29,232 nucleotides of DNA from Clostridiales bacterium (GCA_019409045.1 DXVG01000001.1:1-29232); one strand, 5' to 3'. Numbered from the stretch's first letter, positions 1 to 6,020 are shown. The notes: generated from the sequence alone by a model not told the origin. Numbers and translations are program-made.

Positions 1-4
1 CGCC

Positions 5-42
5 GCGAATAAACTTTGCTCTATTCGCACCCCAAAAGGGGT
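5..42. other. Two short inverted repeats after the first gene
   Basis: A 7-bp inverted repeat (GCGAATA at 5-11, TATTCGC at 22-28) is followed by the perfect 14-bp hairpin ACCCCAAAAGGGGT at 29-42, which abuts the stop of the minus-strand gene. They could end minus-strand transcription, but there is no T tract. If the upstream gene is frameshifted, they may instead lie inside its former coding sequence. Confidence 0.35.
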
Positions 43-531
43 TTACACAGAATTTAGGATTGACCCAAGCTTCCCACTGGGGGAAGTTCGTATTATACGC
101 TCCCGATGGCGTTCATTCTCGGCTTTGATTCGTTCGGATTCCGTTTTATAGTGTGCATCGTATTCTTCCTGCAAAGAACGTTTCTCGCGCTTTTCCGCAG
201 CAAGTCCTGAAATAAACACGATACCGAGCACCGCAAGGCCAAGACCAACTACACCCATAAAAGCGATAAAGCCTGACCCCAGAAACAGACAACTCGCAGC
301 AATTACCAACCCCGATACTGCGAGAAATATAGCAGTAAACCAGGATGAGGAATCATTATCTTCCTCAACATACTTCCGTTTTGGCAAAGGCTGCAAATCC
401 AGCACCGGCTTTTTCTCATCGCTGATGCTCTTGTAGTTTTCTATGATCTGTTCCTGCGCCACAATGGAGCTTTCCAGATCAATGGCATGCTTGATATATT
501 CGATGGTTTTTTCTTTGCTGAGTACCTTCAT
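43..531 (-). CDS. Two-helix membrane protein, C-terminus probably frameshifted
   Basis: This 162-residue hypothetical protein has a charged N-terminal helix (about residues 1-60), two adjacent hydrophobic segments (about 64-86 and 88-110) and a charged, coiled-coil-like tail from about 112. The start at 531 is set by an AGGAGGG site seven bases upstream. The last dozen residues look unnatural. Near bases 95-100 another frame takes over, reading YNTNFPQWEAWVNP and staying open to the window edge. Restoring a single base there would join the two frames, so the annotated stop at 43-45 may be the product of a one-base deletion. From memory, similar proteins in clostridial mobile elements are longer, but this could not be checked. 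It is the last gene of the AT-rich minus-strand cluster. Function unknown. Confidence 0.7.
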   Translation of the reverse strand: MKVLSKEKTIEYIKHAIDLESSIVAQEQIIENYKSISDEKKPVLDLQPLPKRKYVEEDNDSSSWFTAIFLAVSGLVIAASCLFLGSGFIAFMGVVGLGLAVLGIVFISGLAAEKREKRSLQEEYDAHYKTESERIKAENERHRERIIRTSPSGKLGSILNSV

Positions 532-591
532 AAGTCATCCCTCCTGTATTCTTCAACGACCCAGCGATCCAGGAACCTGTAAAAGCACACC

Positions 592-626
592 GTTAAAGGC
601 CATTCGCGGGGCGAACGGCCTTTAAC
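592..626 (-). terminator. 16-bp stem-loop, possible terminator or processing hairpin
   Basis: GTTAAAGGCCATTCGC (592-607) faces GCGAACGGCCTTTAAC (611-626) across a three-base loop. On the minus strand the one imperfect pair becomes a G-U wobble, so the fold is complete only in minus-strand RNA. It sits between the HTH gene and the last gene of the cluster. No T tract follows, so attenuation or RNA processing is as likely as termination. Confidence 0.5.
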
Positions 627-655
627 ACTATCCAACCCCTCCTATTGTCTTCGCG

Positions 656-877
656 TTATCCCTTACTTTTCAAGGCTCGTTTTTCTCTGGTTGGCGGAGC
701 CGCATCCTCGGGAATGCGCCAAGGCCTCCCTTTTCCGTCCTGCTCAGCCCCGGGAATCTCTCCTTCGCGGCACCACCGGCGAACGGTATTGGGGGAAATG
801 CCAAATTTCTTTGCAAAAGCAGGAACACCGATCACTTGGAAACAACTCCTTCTCAGGCGTCTGCGAGGATTCTTCAT
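656..877 (-). CDS. Small excisionase/MerR-like HTH protein
   Basis: This is a basic protein of about 73 residues. Its core reads GVPAFAKKFGISPNTVRRWC followed by an EGEIPGA wing and a GRPWRIP segment, the pattern of small MerR-like or excisionase-type helix-turn-helix proteins that pick a DNA site and often sit in mobile elements. The frame is open further upstream, but that part is antisense-like sequence over the DUF4190-like gene. The ATG at 877, just before KNPRRR, is therefore preferred, although its ribosome binding site is weak. A TATAAT on the minus strand at 955-950 could serve as a local -10 box. The role is inferred: DNA binding in the biology of a former mobile element. Confidence 0.6.
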   Translation of the reverse strand: MKNPRRRLRRSCFQVIGVPAFAKKFGISPNTVRRWCREGEIPGAEQDGKGRPWRIPEDAAPPTREKRALKSKG

Positions 878-950
878 CTCAACAAGCAGCGGCCAAGGGA
901 GCCCTTCTGCACGGCGCGGAAGGGCTGGTGAACAGAACATGTCGGAAGCA

Positions 951-1181
951 TTATATAAACATACTTGCAGTAAAGACACCGCCGATAGCGCTGATGATGC
1001 CAAGGACAATGCCTGCCGTGCCCAAGCCGGTTTTGCCTCCTACTTTTTTTGCCTGAGAGCGTCCGATTGCAGACAAAATCAGGCCAGTGATACCCGCAAG
1101 ACCGTAGAATCCAAAGATAAAGCAAGAGACCAAAGAAATAACAAATCCAGCAATGCTCAAACCGTTTGTTCTATTCTCCAT
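951..1181 (-). CDS. DUF4190-like two-helix membrane protein
   Basis: This 76-residue protein consists almost entirely of two hydrophobic segments (about residues 8-36 and 50-76) joined by a short basic loop, IGRSQAKKVGG. The glycine-rich pattern GLAGITGLILSAIGR and GTAGIVLGIISAIGG is typical of DUF4190 membrane proteins, whose function is unknown. The start at 1181 lies 12 bases after the stop of the preceding gene, with a weak AGAGTGG site, so the two are probably co-transcribed and perhaps translationally coupled. Its length fits a complete small family member. Confidence 0.7.
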   Translation of the reverse strand: MENRTNGLSIAGFVISLVSCFIFGFYGLAGITGLILSAIGRSQAKKVGGKTGLGTAGIVLGIISAIGGVFTASMFI

Positions 1182-1193
1182 TGTTTTCCACTC

Positions 1194-1622
1194 TTATTCG
1201 ATTGATTCCTGTATCATTGTGTTGTCCTTACTATCTTGTTCCTCCATCTTTTTAAGCGTTTGTTCGAGCAGCTTGTAGATGCTTTCCTGCCGCATGAACA
1301 GATTCTTAAGGTGACGCTTCTGCGTCTCCAGATAGTCACATTTGGCTTGAAAATAGAGCGTCATGAATAAAAGCAGCAGACCGCCAGCGAAGGAAATACT
1401 CTTCATGGCGAGGACGCCGCTCATGTAGCCCGCCTTCAACGATGCCTCCATCTGATAATTGTAGGCGTCGCCGCCGACATAGGCGGCACCCTCACGATCC
1501 GTCCAGGTGTATCCGTCTGACGAATAGCCGACATCGATCTCTTTAGACGGTACCGGATATACAACGGCAAATACTATCAAAAGTATCGCAGCGATATATC
1601 CCCAAATCCGAACATTTTTCAT
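1194..1622 (-). CDS. Hypothetical membrane protein with coiled-coil tail
   Basis: This 142-residue protein has an N-terminal membrane segment (about 5-24), an extracytoplasmic stretch of about 45 residues rich in Tyr, Asp and Gly, a second membrane segment (about 73-92), and a cytoplasmic charged helix to the end (QKRHLKNLFMRQESIYKLLE and onward) that looks coiled-coil. The ATG at 1622 is chosen because GGAGG lies seven bases upstream. An in-frame ATG seven codons earlier has no such site. No family was recognised. It lies between the frameshifted gene upstream and the DUF4190-like gene downstream, in one apparent operon. Confidence 0.65.
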   Translation of the reverse strand: MKNVRIWGYIAAILLIVFAVVYPVPSKEIDVGYSSDGYTWTDREGAAYVGGDAYNYQMEASLKAGYMSGVLAMKSISFAGGLLLLFMTLYFQAKCDYLETQKRHLKNLFMRQESIYKLLEQTLKKMEEQDSKDNTMIQESIE

Positions 1623-1661
1623 TCGTATTCCTCCGCTCGCCATACCGGCATCGGTTAATGA

Positions 1662-2145
1662 TTAAATATCTCCATCTACCGCTTCCCGGTCAGCCTGTTT
1701 TTCTTCCACCTTCTCAGACAACTGTTCGTCAGTAAAATAGGTATAGCTCAAAATATGCTCGTAACTTATATCACTGTACGATGCGCCGTGATAATATGTC
1801 ACCTGCTCGATCTTGACGTGGTAATCCCCCGTGTCCACATCCCATTCGTCGTAGTCTTGGAGGTCTCCAAAACCATCGATAAACTGAATAAGCGCCAAAT
1901 GAAATGTAACGCTCTCAAGTGCGCCTCCGATAAAAATGTAACAATCTCCATTTGAATATCCCAGCGGACTGCCGTACTTGCGGATCAATCCTTCGTTAAT
2001 GGTTTCATAATCATTGTCAATCAGATCCTCGAAAGCGGAGGAACGGAAATTATATTTCACTTCCCGCAATGTCTTATCCTTATCGAAACTATATTACTCC
2101 TACTAGTAGAAGCAGCGCCATAGCCAAACCCAACCACTTTTTCAT
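1662..2145 (-). pseudogene. Frameshifted exported protein of unknown function
   Basis: At 2145 an ATG with a TGGGAGGG ribosome site opens a clear signal peptide or membrane anchor, MKKWLGLAMALLLLVGVI, which hits TAG at 2091-2089. One base further along, a different frame is open from there to 1662 and continues YSFDKDKTLREVKYNF into an acidic domain of about 135 residues. The second part has no good start of its own; its nearest is a TTG at 2069 without a ribosome site. The two parts are best read as one gene broken by a single extra base, probably an A in the GTAAT run near 2093-2096. This could be a real mutation or a sequencing error. The domain was not recognised. Confidence 0.65.
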
Positions 2146-2166
2146 CCTATTTCCCTCCCATTATTT

Positions 2167-2239
2167 TACGCATCTGCGTATTTACATCTATTATACACAA
2201 GGTACGAGAAAAACGCAAGTGCGTATACGCATGTGCGAA
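2167..2239. promoter_or_regulatory. Three operator-like CGCA-N2-TGCG palindromes
   Basis: Three copies of one palindrome lie between the divergent genes. TACGCATCTGCGTA at 2167-2180 is a perfect 6+2+6 repeat, AACGCAAGTGCGTA lies at 2212-2225, and TACGCATGTGCGAA at 2226-2239. The second and third are adjacent with a 14-bp centre spacing. The first covers the start region of the minus-strand promoter and the second covers its -35 box. The neighbouring XRE protein is the obvious candidate ligand, by inference from position. Confidence 0.7.
2190..2218 (-). promoter_or_regulatory. Sigma-A promoter of the minus-strand cluster
   Basis: On the minus strand TTGCGT (2218-2213), a 17-bp spacer and a perfect TATAAT (2195-2190) precede the frameshifted gene. 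The predicted start is near 2183. Two of the nearby palindromes overlap the -35 box and the start region, so repression is expected. Confidence 0.75.
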
Positions 2240-2274
2240 GATTTTTTTATCATCTCTACAAGAGGTGATAGGAA

Positions 2275-2517
2275 ATGACGGTCAAAGAAGCGGTCGTCGC
2301 GCGCTTTATTGAGATCATGCAGCAGCGAAACATGCGCCCCAACGAGCTTGCCAACCTGTCGGGCGTCACGCCTTCCACGGTTTACAGCATGCTGGACGCG
2401 CGGCGCAGGGAGTTGTCCATCAACGTCATCAAGAAGCTGTGCGACGGGCTGGAGATGACGCTGGGCGAGTTCTTCTCCGCGCCCATCTTTGACGCTCTGG
2501 AGCAGGAGATTCGCTAG
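2275..2517 (+). CDS. XRE-family HTH regulator
   Basis: This 80-residue Cro/CI-type protein has its helix-turn-helix at about residues 20-60 (PNELANLSGVTPSTVYSML, then NVIKKLCDGLEMTLGEFF), the standard HTH_3 layout. Nothing else is present, so it is a minimal DNA-binding protein. The ATG at 2275 has an AGAGGTGAT site upstream. It diverges from the minus-strand cluster across a gap holding three palindromes, which it may bind to control that cluster and itself (inference). Its base composition matches the GC-rich DNA to its right, not the AT-rich genes it faces. Confidence 0.85.
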   Translation: MTVKEAVVARFIEIMQQRNMRPNELANLSGVTPSTVYSMLDARRRELSINVIKKLCDGLEMTLGEFFSAPIFDALEQEIR

Positions 2518-2528
2518 CGCCGCGCGGG

Positions 2529-2557
2529 TGGCAAAATGCGGCGGGGGATGTTATAAT
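2529..2557 (+). promoter_or_regulatory. Possible promoter of the macrodomain gene
   Basis: A perfect TATAAT at 2552-2557 lies 17 bp after a poor -35 match, TGGCAA at 2529-2534, in the gap before the macrodomain gene. Confidence 0.4.
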
Positions 2558-2608
2558 AAGGAAAAACCGGATGCGCGGCTGCGCGCGGCGGTGCGGGAGG
2601 CGGCGTCC

Positions 2609-3601
2609 ATGCCCTTACAGATCGTCCGAAACGACATAACCAAAATGCGCGTAGACGCGATCGTCAACGCGGCCAACGGCTCCCTGCTGGGCGGCGGAGG
2701 CGTGGACGGCGCGATTCACCGCGCTGCGGGGCCGGGGCTGCTGGCAGAGTGCCGCACGCTGCACGGATGCAGGACGGGCGAGGCGAAGATCACCCGGGGG
2801 TACGACCTTCCGGCAAAGTACGTCATTCACACCGTCGGGCCCGTATGGAACGGCGGCGGCTACGGCGAGCGCGAGCTGCTGGCCTCCTGTTACCGGCGCA
2901 GCCTGGAGCTTGCCCGGGAGCACGGCTGCCGGAGCGTCGCCTTTCCGCTGATCTCCGCCGGCGCATACGGCTATCCGCGGGAGCAGGCGCTGCGCATTGC
3001 GACGGACGTCATACGCGACGAGCTGCTCCGCGACGAGGCGGACATGCTGGTGTACATCGTGGTTTTTGACCGCGCCGGCTTCCACCTCAGCGGCAAGCTG
3101 TACGCCGGGATCGCGCAGTACATAGACGACCAATACGCGCAGGCGCGGGAGGACCGGCGCGACCGGCGGCTGGTGGAGTGCGCGGCCGCCGATCCCGCCG
3201 CGCCCTGCGGCCAGCGCGCGGTCTGCGCATCCTCCTCGCTCGAGCAGGCGCTCGGCAGGCTTGAGGAGAGCTTTTCGCAGATGCTGCTGCGCAAGATCGA
3301 CGAGCGGGGCATGACCGATCCGGAGTGCTACAAGCGGGCGAATCTGGACAGAAAGCTGTTTTCCAAGATACGCAGCGACGCGCATTACAAGCCCGGCAAG
3401 CGCACGGCGCTCGCGCTGGCCCTCGCGCTGGAGCTCTCCCTGGAGGAGACGGAGGAGCTGCTCAGGAAGGCGGGGTTTGCGCTTTCGCACAGCAACAAGT
3501 TCGACATCATCGTGGAGTACTGCATCCGCAACGGCATATACGACGTACACACCGTCAACGAGCTCCTGTTCGACTTTGATCAGGCGCTGCTGGGCGCGTG
3601 A
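2609..3601 (+). CDS. Macrodomain protein with helical C-terminal extension
   Basis: Residues 1 to about 175 form a macrodomain of the MacroD/YmdB type. They include NAANGSLLGGGGVDGAIH, which holds the ADP-ribose-binding Asn and catalytic-type Asp, and the SAGAYGYP loop. Family members remove ADP-ribose from proteins or deacetylate O-acetyl-ADP-ribose in the cytoplasm. A variable linker follows, then about 110 helical residues (from SFSQMLLRKIDERGM through DRKLFSKIRSD to the end), a module I recall from similar clostridial macrodomain proteins but cannot name. The ATG at 2609 is chosen for GGGAGG eight bases upstream and because the macrodomain starts directly after it. Total length is 330 residues. 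Partners unknown. Confidence 0.88.
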   Translation: MPLQIVRNDITKMRVDAIVNAANGSLLGGGGVDGAIHRAAGPGLLAECRTLHGCRTGEAKITRGYDLPAKYVIHTVGPVWNGGGYGERELLASCYRRSLELAREHGCRSVAFPLISAGAYGYPREQALRIATDVIRDELLRDEADMLVYIVVFDRAGFHLSGKLYAGIAQYIDDQYAQAREDRRDRRLVECAAADPAAPCGQRAVCASSSLEQALGRLEESFSQMLLRKIDERGMTDPECYKRANLDRKLFSKIRSDAHYKPGKRTALALALALELSLEETEELLRKAGFALSHSNKFDIIVEYCIRNGIYDVHTVNELLFDFDQALLGA

Positions 3602-3602
3602 A

Positions 3603-3722
3603 ATGTCGCCTCGCGGCGAATCCGGCCTGCCGGGCGCGCGAGATGTCGCCTCGCGGCGAGTCCGGCAGGCCGGGCACGCGAGATGTCGCCTCGCAGGCGA
3701 CCATGCGCCCGGCGCGATCTCC
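3603..3722. repeat. Three tandem 40-bp repeats
   Basis: ATGTCGCCTCGC begins at 3603, 3643 and 3683, an exact 40-bp period. Units one and two differ at about four positions; unit three is diverged in its second half. Each unit holds small self-complementary parts such as TCGCCTCGCGGCGA and CCGGC-GCCGG. The array starts just after the macrodomain stop and ends at the -10 box of the next gene. Confidence 0.85.
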
Positions 3723-3728
3723 TATAAT
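3723..3728 (+). promoter_or_regulatory. -10 box of the VWA gene
   Basis: A perfect TATAAT lies about 45 bases before the VWA start codon. No recognisable -35 box is present at 16-18 bp upstream, where the third 40-bp repeat lies, so an activator or an extended -10 type is possible. Confidence 0.45.
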
Positions 3729-3771
3729 GTGAGCATGCGAGACGGCATCACATTTTCAGGAGGTTTTGCAC

Positions 3772-4416
3772 ATGAACGCACAACTTACGGAGCTGGTTTT
3801 TCTTCTGGATCGCAGCGGCTCGATGGCCGGGCTGGAGGAGGACACCATCGGCGGGTTCAACGCAATGCTCGAAAAGCAGCGGGGCGCAGAGGGCGAGGCG
3901 CTGGCCTCCACCGTGCTGTTCAACGGCGAGAGCGCCGTGCTCCACGATCGGGTGGACGTGCGCAGGGTGGAGCCTATGACGCGGCGGCAGTACGCCGTCG
4001 GCGGCTGCACGGCGCTGCTGGACGCGGTGGGCAGGGCGATTTCGCACATCGGCGACATACACAGGCGCGCCCGCGCCGGGGACGTTCCCGGGCATACGCT
4101 GTTTGTGATCATCACAGACGGCATGGAAAACGCCAGCCGCCTGTACACCGCGCAGCGCGTGCGGCAGATGATCGGGCGGCAGAAGGCGCGCTACGGCTGG
4201 GAATTTCTGTTTCTGGGCGCGAACATGGACGCGGTGGAGACCGCGGCGCGCTTTGGCGTGAGCAGGGACCGCGCCGTGCGCTATCACAGCGACCGGCAGG
4301 GCACGCGGCTGAACTACGAGGTCCTGTCCGACGCGGTGTGCGGACTGCGCGCCTCCGCCGCCATCCCGCAGGACTGGGACGCGCGCATACGGGCGGACTA
4401 CGAAAAGCGCAGGTAG
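3772..4416 (+). CDS. Stand-alone von Willebrand factor A domain protein
   Basis: The protein has 214 residues and is essentially one VWA domain. The metal-ion site is complete: D13-x-S15-x-S17 in LLDRSGSM, T80 in GGCTALLDA, and T115-D116 in IITDGMENA. VWA domains bind Mg2+ and mediate protein-protein contacts. This small cytoplasmic type lacks a signal peptide and membrane anchor. The ATG at 3772 has AGGAGG eight bases upstream; a TTG two codons earlier is less likely. It lies after the macrodomain gene but has its own -10 box. The partner protein is unknown. Confidence 0.88.
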   Translation: MNAQLTELVFLLDRSGSMAGLEEDTIGGFNAMLEKQRGAEGEALASTVLFNGESAVLHDRVDVRRVEPMTRRQYAVGGCTALLDAVGRAISHIGDIHRRARAGDVPGHTLFVIITDGMENASRLYTAQRVRQMIGRQKARYGWEFLFLGANMDAVETAARFGVSRDRAVRYHSDRQGTRLNYEVLSDAVCGLRASAAIPQDWDARIRADYEKRR

Positions 4417-4425
4417 CGGCGCGAC

Positions 4426-4455
4426 GAGGGGGAGGGCCGCATGTCCCTCCCCCTC
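4426..4455. terminator. GC-rich hairpin after the VWA gene (left copy)
   Basis: GAGGGGGAGGG (4426-4436) pairs with CCCTCCCCCTC (4445-4455) around an 8-base loop, an 11-bp stem ten bases after the VWA stop. There is no T tract. The same 29-bp sequence recurs at 4654-4682 on the other side of the dispersed element. Confidence 0.55.
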
Positions 4456-4482
4456 AGGATGTTGACAAAGTCAACAGACTGA

Positions 4483-4654
4483 CAGGGCGTTGAGAAAGCC
4501 CGCAAGCCAAGGAAGCGAGCTTGCAAACAAGGGAGCTTACATGGACGTAAGTGACCGCAGTTTGCAAGCGATGCTGACGCAGGAAGCAAAAATCACTTCC
4601 GCTTCTTTTCTTTCAGAAGTGATTTTTGCGTTTGGGGGCTTTGTCAGCGCTCTG
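4483..4654 (+). repeat. 172-bp structured dispersed element, copy 1
   Basis: The element is bounded by 19-bp imperfect inverted repeats. CAGGGCGTTGAGAAAGCCC (4483-4501) faces GGGCTTTGTCAGCGCTCTG (4636-4654) with two G-U wobbles and one mismatch. Inside are a 10-bp helix (4519-4528 with 4560-4569) enclosing a 5-bp hairpin (4536-4540 with 4547-4551), and a 14-bp hairpin (4586-4599 with 4616-4629). It aligns without gaps to 24783-24954. T4521-A4567 here is C-G in the other copy, a compensatory change. It lies between the convergent VWA and MDR-dehydrogenase genes. Confidence 0.85.
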
Positions 4655-4682
4655 AGGGGGAGGGCCGCATGTCCCTCCCCCT
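4654..4682. terminator. GC-rich hairpin (right copy), near the end of the dehydrogenase gene
   Basis: This 29-bp direct repeat of 4426-4454 folds to a 10-bp stem (GAGGGGGAGG with its complement). It lies 24 bases beyond the stop of the minus-strand dehydrogenase and could help end its transcript, though no T tract follows. Confidence 0.5.
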
Positions 4683-4705
4683 TCTCCTGTCCTCTCGCAG
4701 CGCGA

Positions 4706-5728
4706 TCAGAAGCGGATGATGCCCTTTTTGAGTATCTTGCGCGAGAGCAGCTTTTCGTAGGCCTCGACCGCGTCCTTGAAGTCGAAGTAGTCGGAGATGA
4801 AGTCCCGGATGACCAGCTTGCCCGAGCGGATCCACTCCATGACCTGCGCGTGGGCCTCGCCCTCCTCGCGCTTGCGCGGCATCTGCTGGTAGATCACGCG
4901 CCAGTTGTAGTCCGCGGCGCTGAAGTCGATGGTGATCTCCTCCTTCTCGGGAACACCGTAGCACAGCACCGCGCCGCGGTCCTTGATCAGCCCCATGCCC
5001 TGATTGACGATGGAGGGGAAGCCCGCCGCGTCGAGCACATAGTCAACGCCCTCGGGATAGAGTGCGCGCACCTGCTTTCGCACGTCCTGCTCCTTGCTGT
5101 TGATGACGTGGGCGGCGCCGTTCTTCTTCGCCTCCTCCAGCTTTTCGGGCACGATGTCGCAGGCGATCAGGTTCTTCACGCCCACCAGGTTGAGGAACTT
5201 GACGTAGGTCTGCCCCACCGGGCCGCAGCCGATGACGACCACCGAATCCTCGGGGCGGATGCCGAAGTAGCGGATGCAGGAGAGCACCTCGCGGAAGGTG
5301 ACGATCATGGCGGCGTCCACGGGGTCGATATCGTCGTCGAGCACGGTCTGTGCGAAGGCGCAGTCCGGCGCGTTGGGCGCGGCGGGGTCGCACACCACGG
5401 CGTACTCGCTCATCGCGCCCCAGCCGGAGCCGAGGCCGGGCAGGTTCTCCGGGTCCGGATCGACAAAGGGCAGAAGCACCTTGTCGCCGATCTTGAAGGT
5501 GGTGACCTTCGCGCCGACCTCCACGACCTCGCCCACGCCCTCGTGGCCGAGCATGATCGGGTACACGGACTCCGGGAAGCCCTTGAACGTGCGGTGGCAG
5601 AGCTTGACGTCCGTTCCGCACATGCCGCAGGCGACGGTCCTGACCAGCGCCTGGTATTCGTTGTAGCGGGGCTTGTTGACCTCCTGGATGGAGAGGGTTC
5701 CGTCCTTTGCGATGACCAGCGTCTTCAT
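4706..5728 (-). CDS. Zinc-dependent MDR alcohol/polyol dehydrogenase
   Basis: This 340-residue medium-chain dehydrogenase/reductase resembles sorbitol and threonine dehydrogenases. The N-terminal catalytic domain has the zinc ligands C37 (in CGMCGTD), H62 and E63 (in GHEGVGEV). The coenzyme domain has VIGCGPVGQTY near residue 165, with an acidic residue (D191) at the end of beta-2 (LIACDIV) that favours NAD+. The four-cysteine structural-zinc lobe of classical members is missing; the equivalent stretch, about residues 90-105, has no cysteine. It probably oxidises a polyol or sugar hydroxyl in the cytoplasm. It is transcribed away from the glycerol-dehydrogenase-like gene, and both have the same operator-like palindrome at their start sites. 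Substrate unknown. Confidence 0.88.
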   Translation of the reverse strand: MKTLVIAKDGTLSIQEVNKPRYNEYQALVRTVACGMCGTDVKLCHRTFKGFPESVYPIMLGHEGVGEVVEVGAKVTTFKIGDKVLLPFVDPDPENLPGLGSGWGAMSEYAVVCDPAAPNAPDCAFAQTVLDDDIDPVDAAMIVTFREVLSCIRYFGIRPEDSVVVIGCGPVGQTYVKFLNLVGVKNLIACDIVPEKLEEAKKNGAAHVINSKEQDVRKQVRALYPEGVDYVLDAAGFPSIVNQGMGLIKDRGAVLCYGVPEKEEITIDFSAADYNWRVIYQQMPRKREEGEAHAQVMEWIRSGKLVIRDFISDYFDFKDAVEAYEKLLSRKILKKGIIRF

Positions 5729-5759
5729 GGTTCGTCCTCCTTGCAGGTTTATATTATTA

Positions 5760-5769
5760 TGTTATTACA
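5760..5769. promoter_or_regulatory. Candidate GntR operator a
   Basis: TGTTATTACA, a TGT-N4-ACA palindrome in an AT-rich flank, lies about 15 bases downstream of the -10 box of the MDR dehydrogenase promoter, a position suited to repression. Confidence 0.55.
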
Positions 5770-5784
5770 TTACAATGCAGGTAC

Positions 5785-5813
5785 AGCATACCATATCCGG
5801 CGCGAAAAATCAA
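5785..5813 (-). promoter_or_regulatory. Promoter of the MDR dehydrogenase
   Basis: On the minus strand TTGATT (5813-5808), a 17-bp spacer and TATGCT (5790-5785) precede the gene. The operator-like site at 5760-5769 lies just downstream of the predicted start. Confidence 0.65.
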
Positions 5814-5991
5814 CGGTTTGCGCAAAAATATTTTTCAAATTGTAAATTTCCCTCAAATCGCGCGCGCCCTTCCGGCGGGCCTTCGCGGGCCGGCGCGCCG
5901 CACGGATGCGAGAAATATGTGCAGTATGCACAAAGCATGCGCCCCGCCATCGCAAAAAGAGCAGATTTCATGAGAAAACGGAAAATATGTG

Positions 5992-6020
5992 TTGACTTTT
6001 TGCGCAGGAGATACTATAAT
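5992..6020 (+). promoter_or_regulatory. Promoter of the glycerol-dehydrogenase-like gene
   Basis: TTGACT (5992-5997), a 17-bp spacer and a perfect TATAAT (6015-6020) form a strong sigma-A promoter. The operator-like palindrome at 6036-6045 is centred about 13 bases after the predicted start. Confidence 0.85.

Noticed and set aside
3603..3722. Tandem 40-bp units considered as a CRISPR array
   Set aside because: The units are contiguous with no spacers between them and there are no cas genes.
4462..4474. TTGACAAAGTCAA as an operator or promoter
   Set aside because: It is a small palindrome with a -35-like half but no -10 box behind it, and it lies between a hairpin and the repeat element after a gene end.
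4475..4660. Target-site duplication directly at the ends of the repeat elements
   Set aside because: No short direct repeats abut the termini of either copy, so classical transposition could not be shown.
4490..5845. Long plus-strand open frame running from the dispersed element across the MDR dehydrogenase
   Set aside because: It is antisense to a clear dehydrogenase gene. Its first part is the repeat element, where copy differences mostly change residues while pairing is kept.
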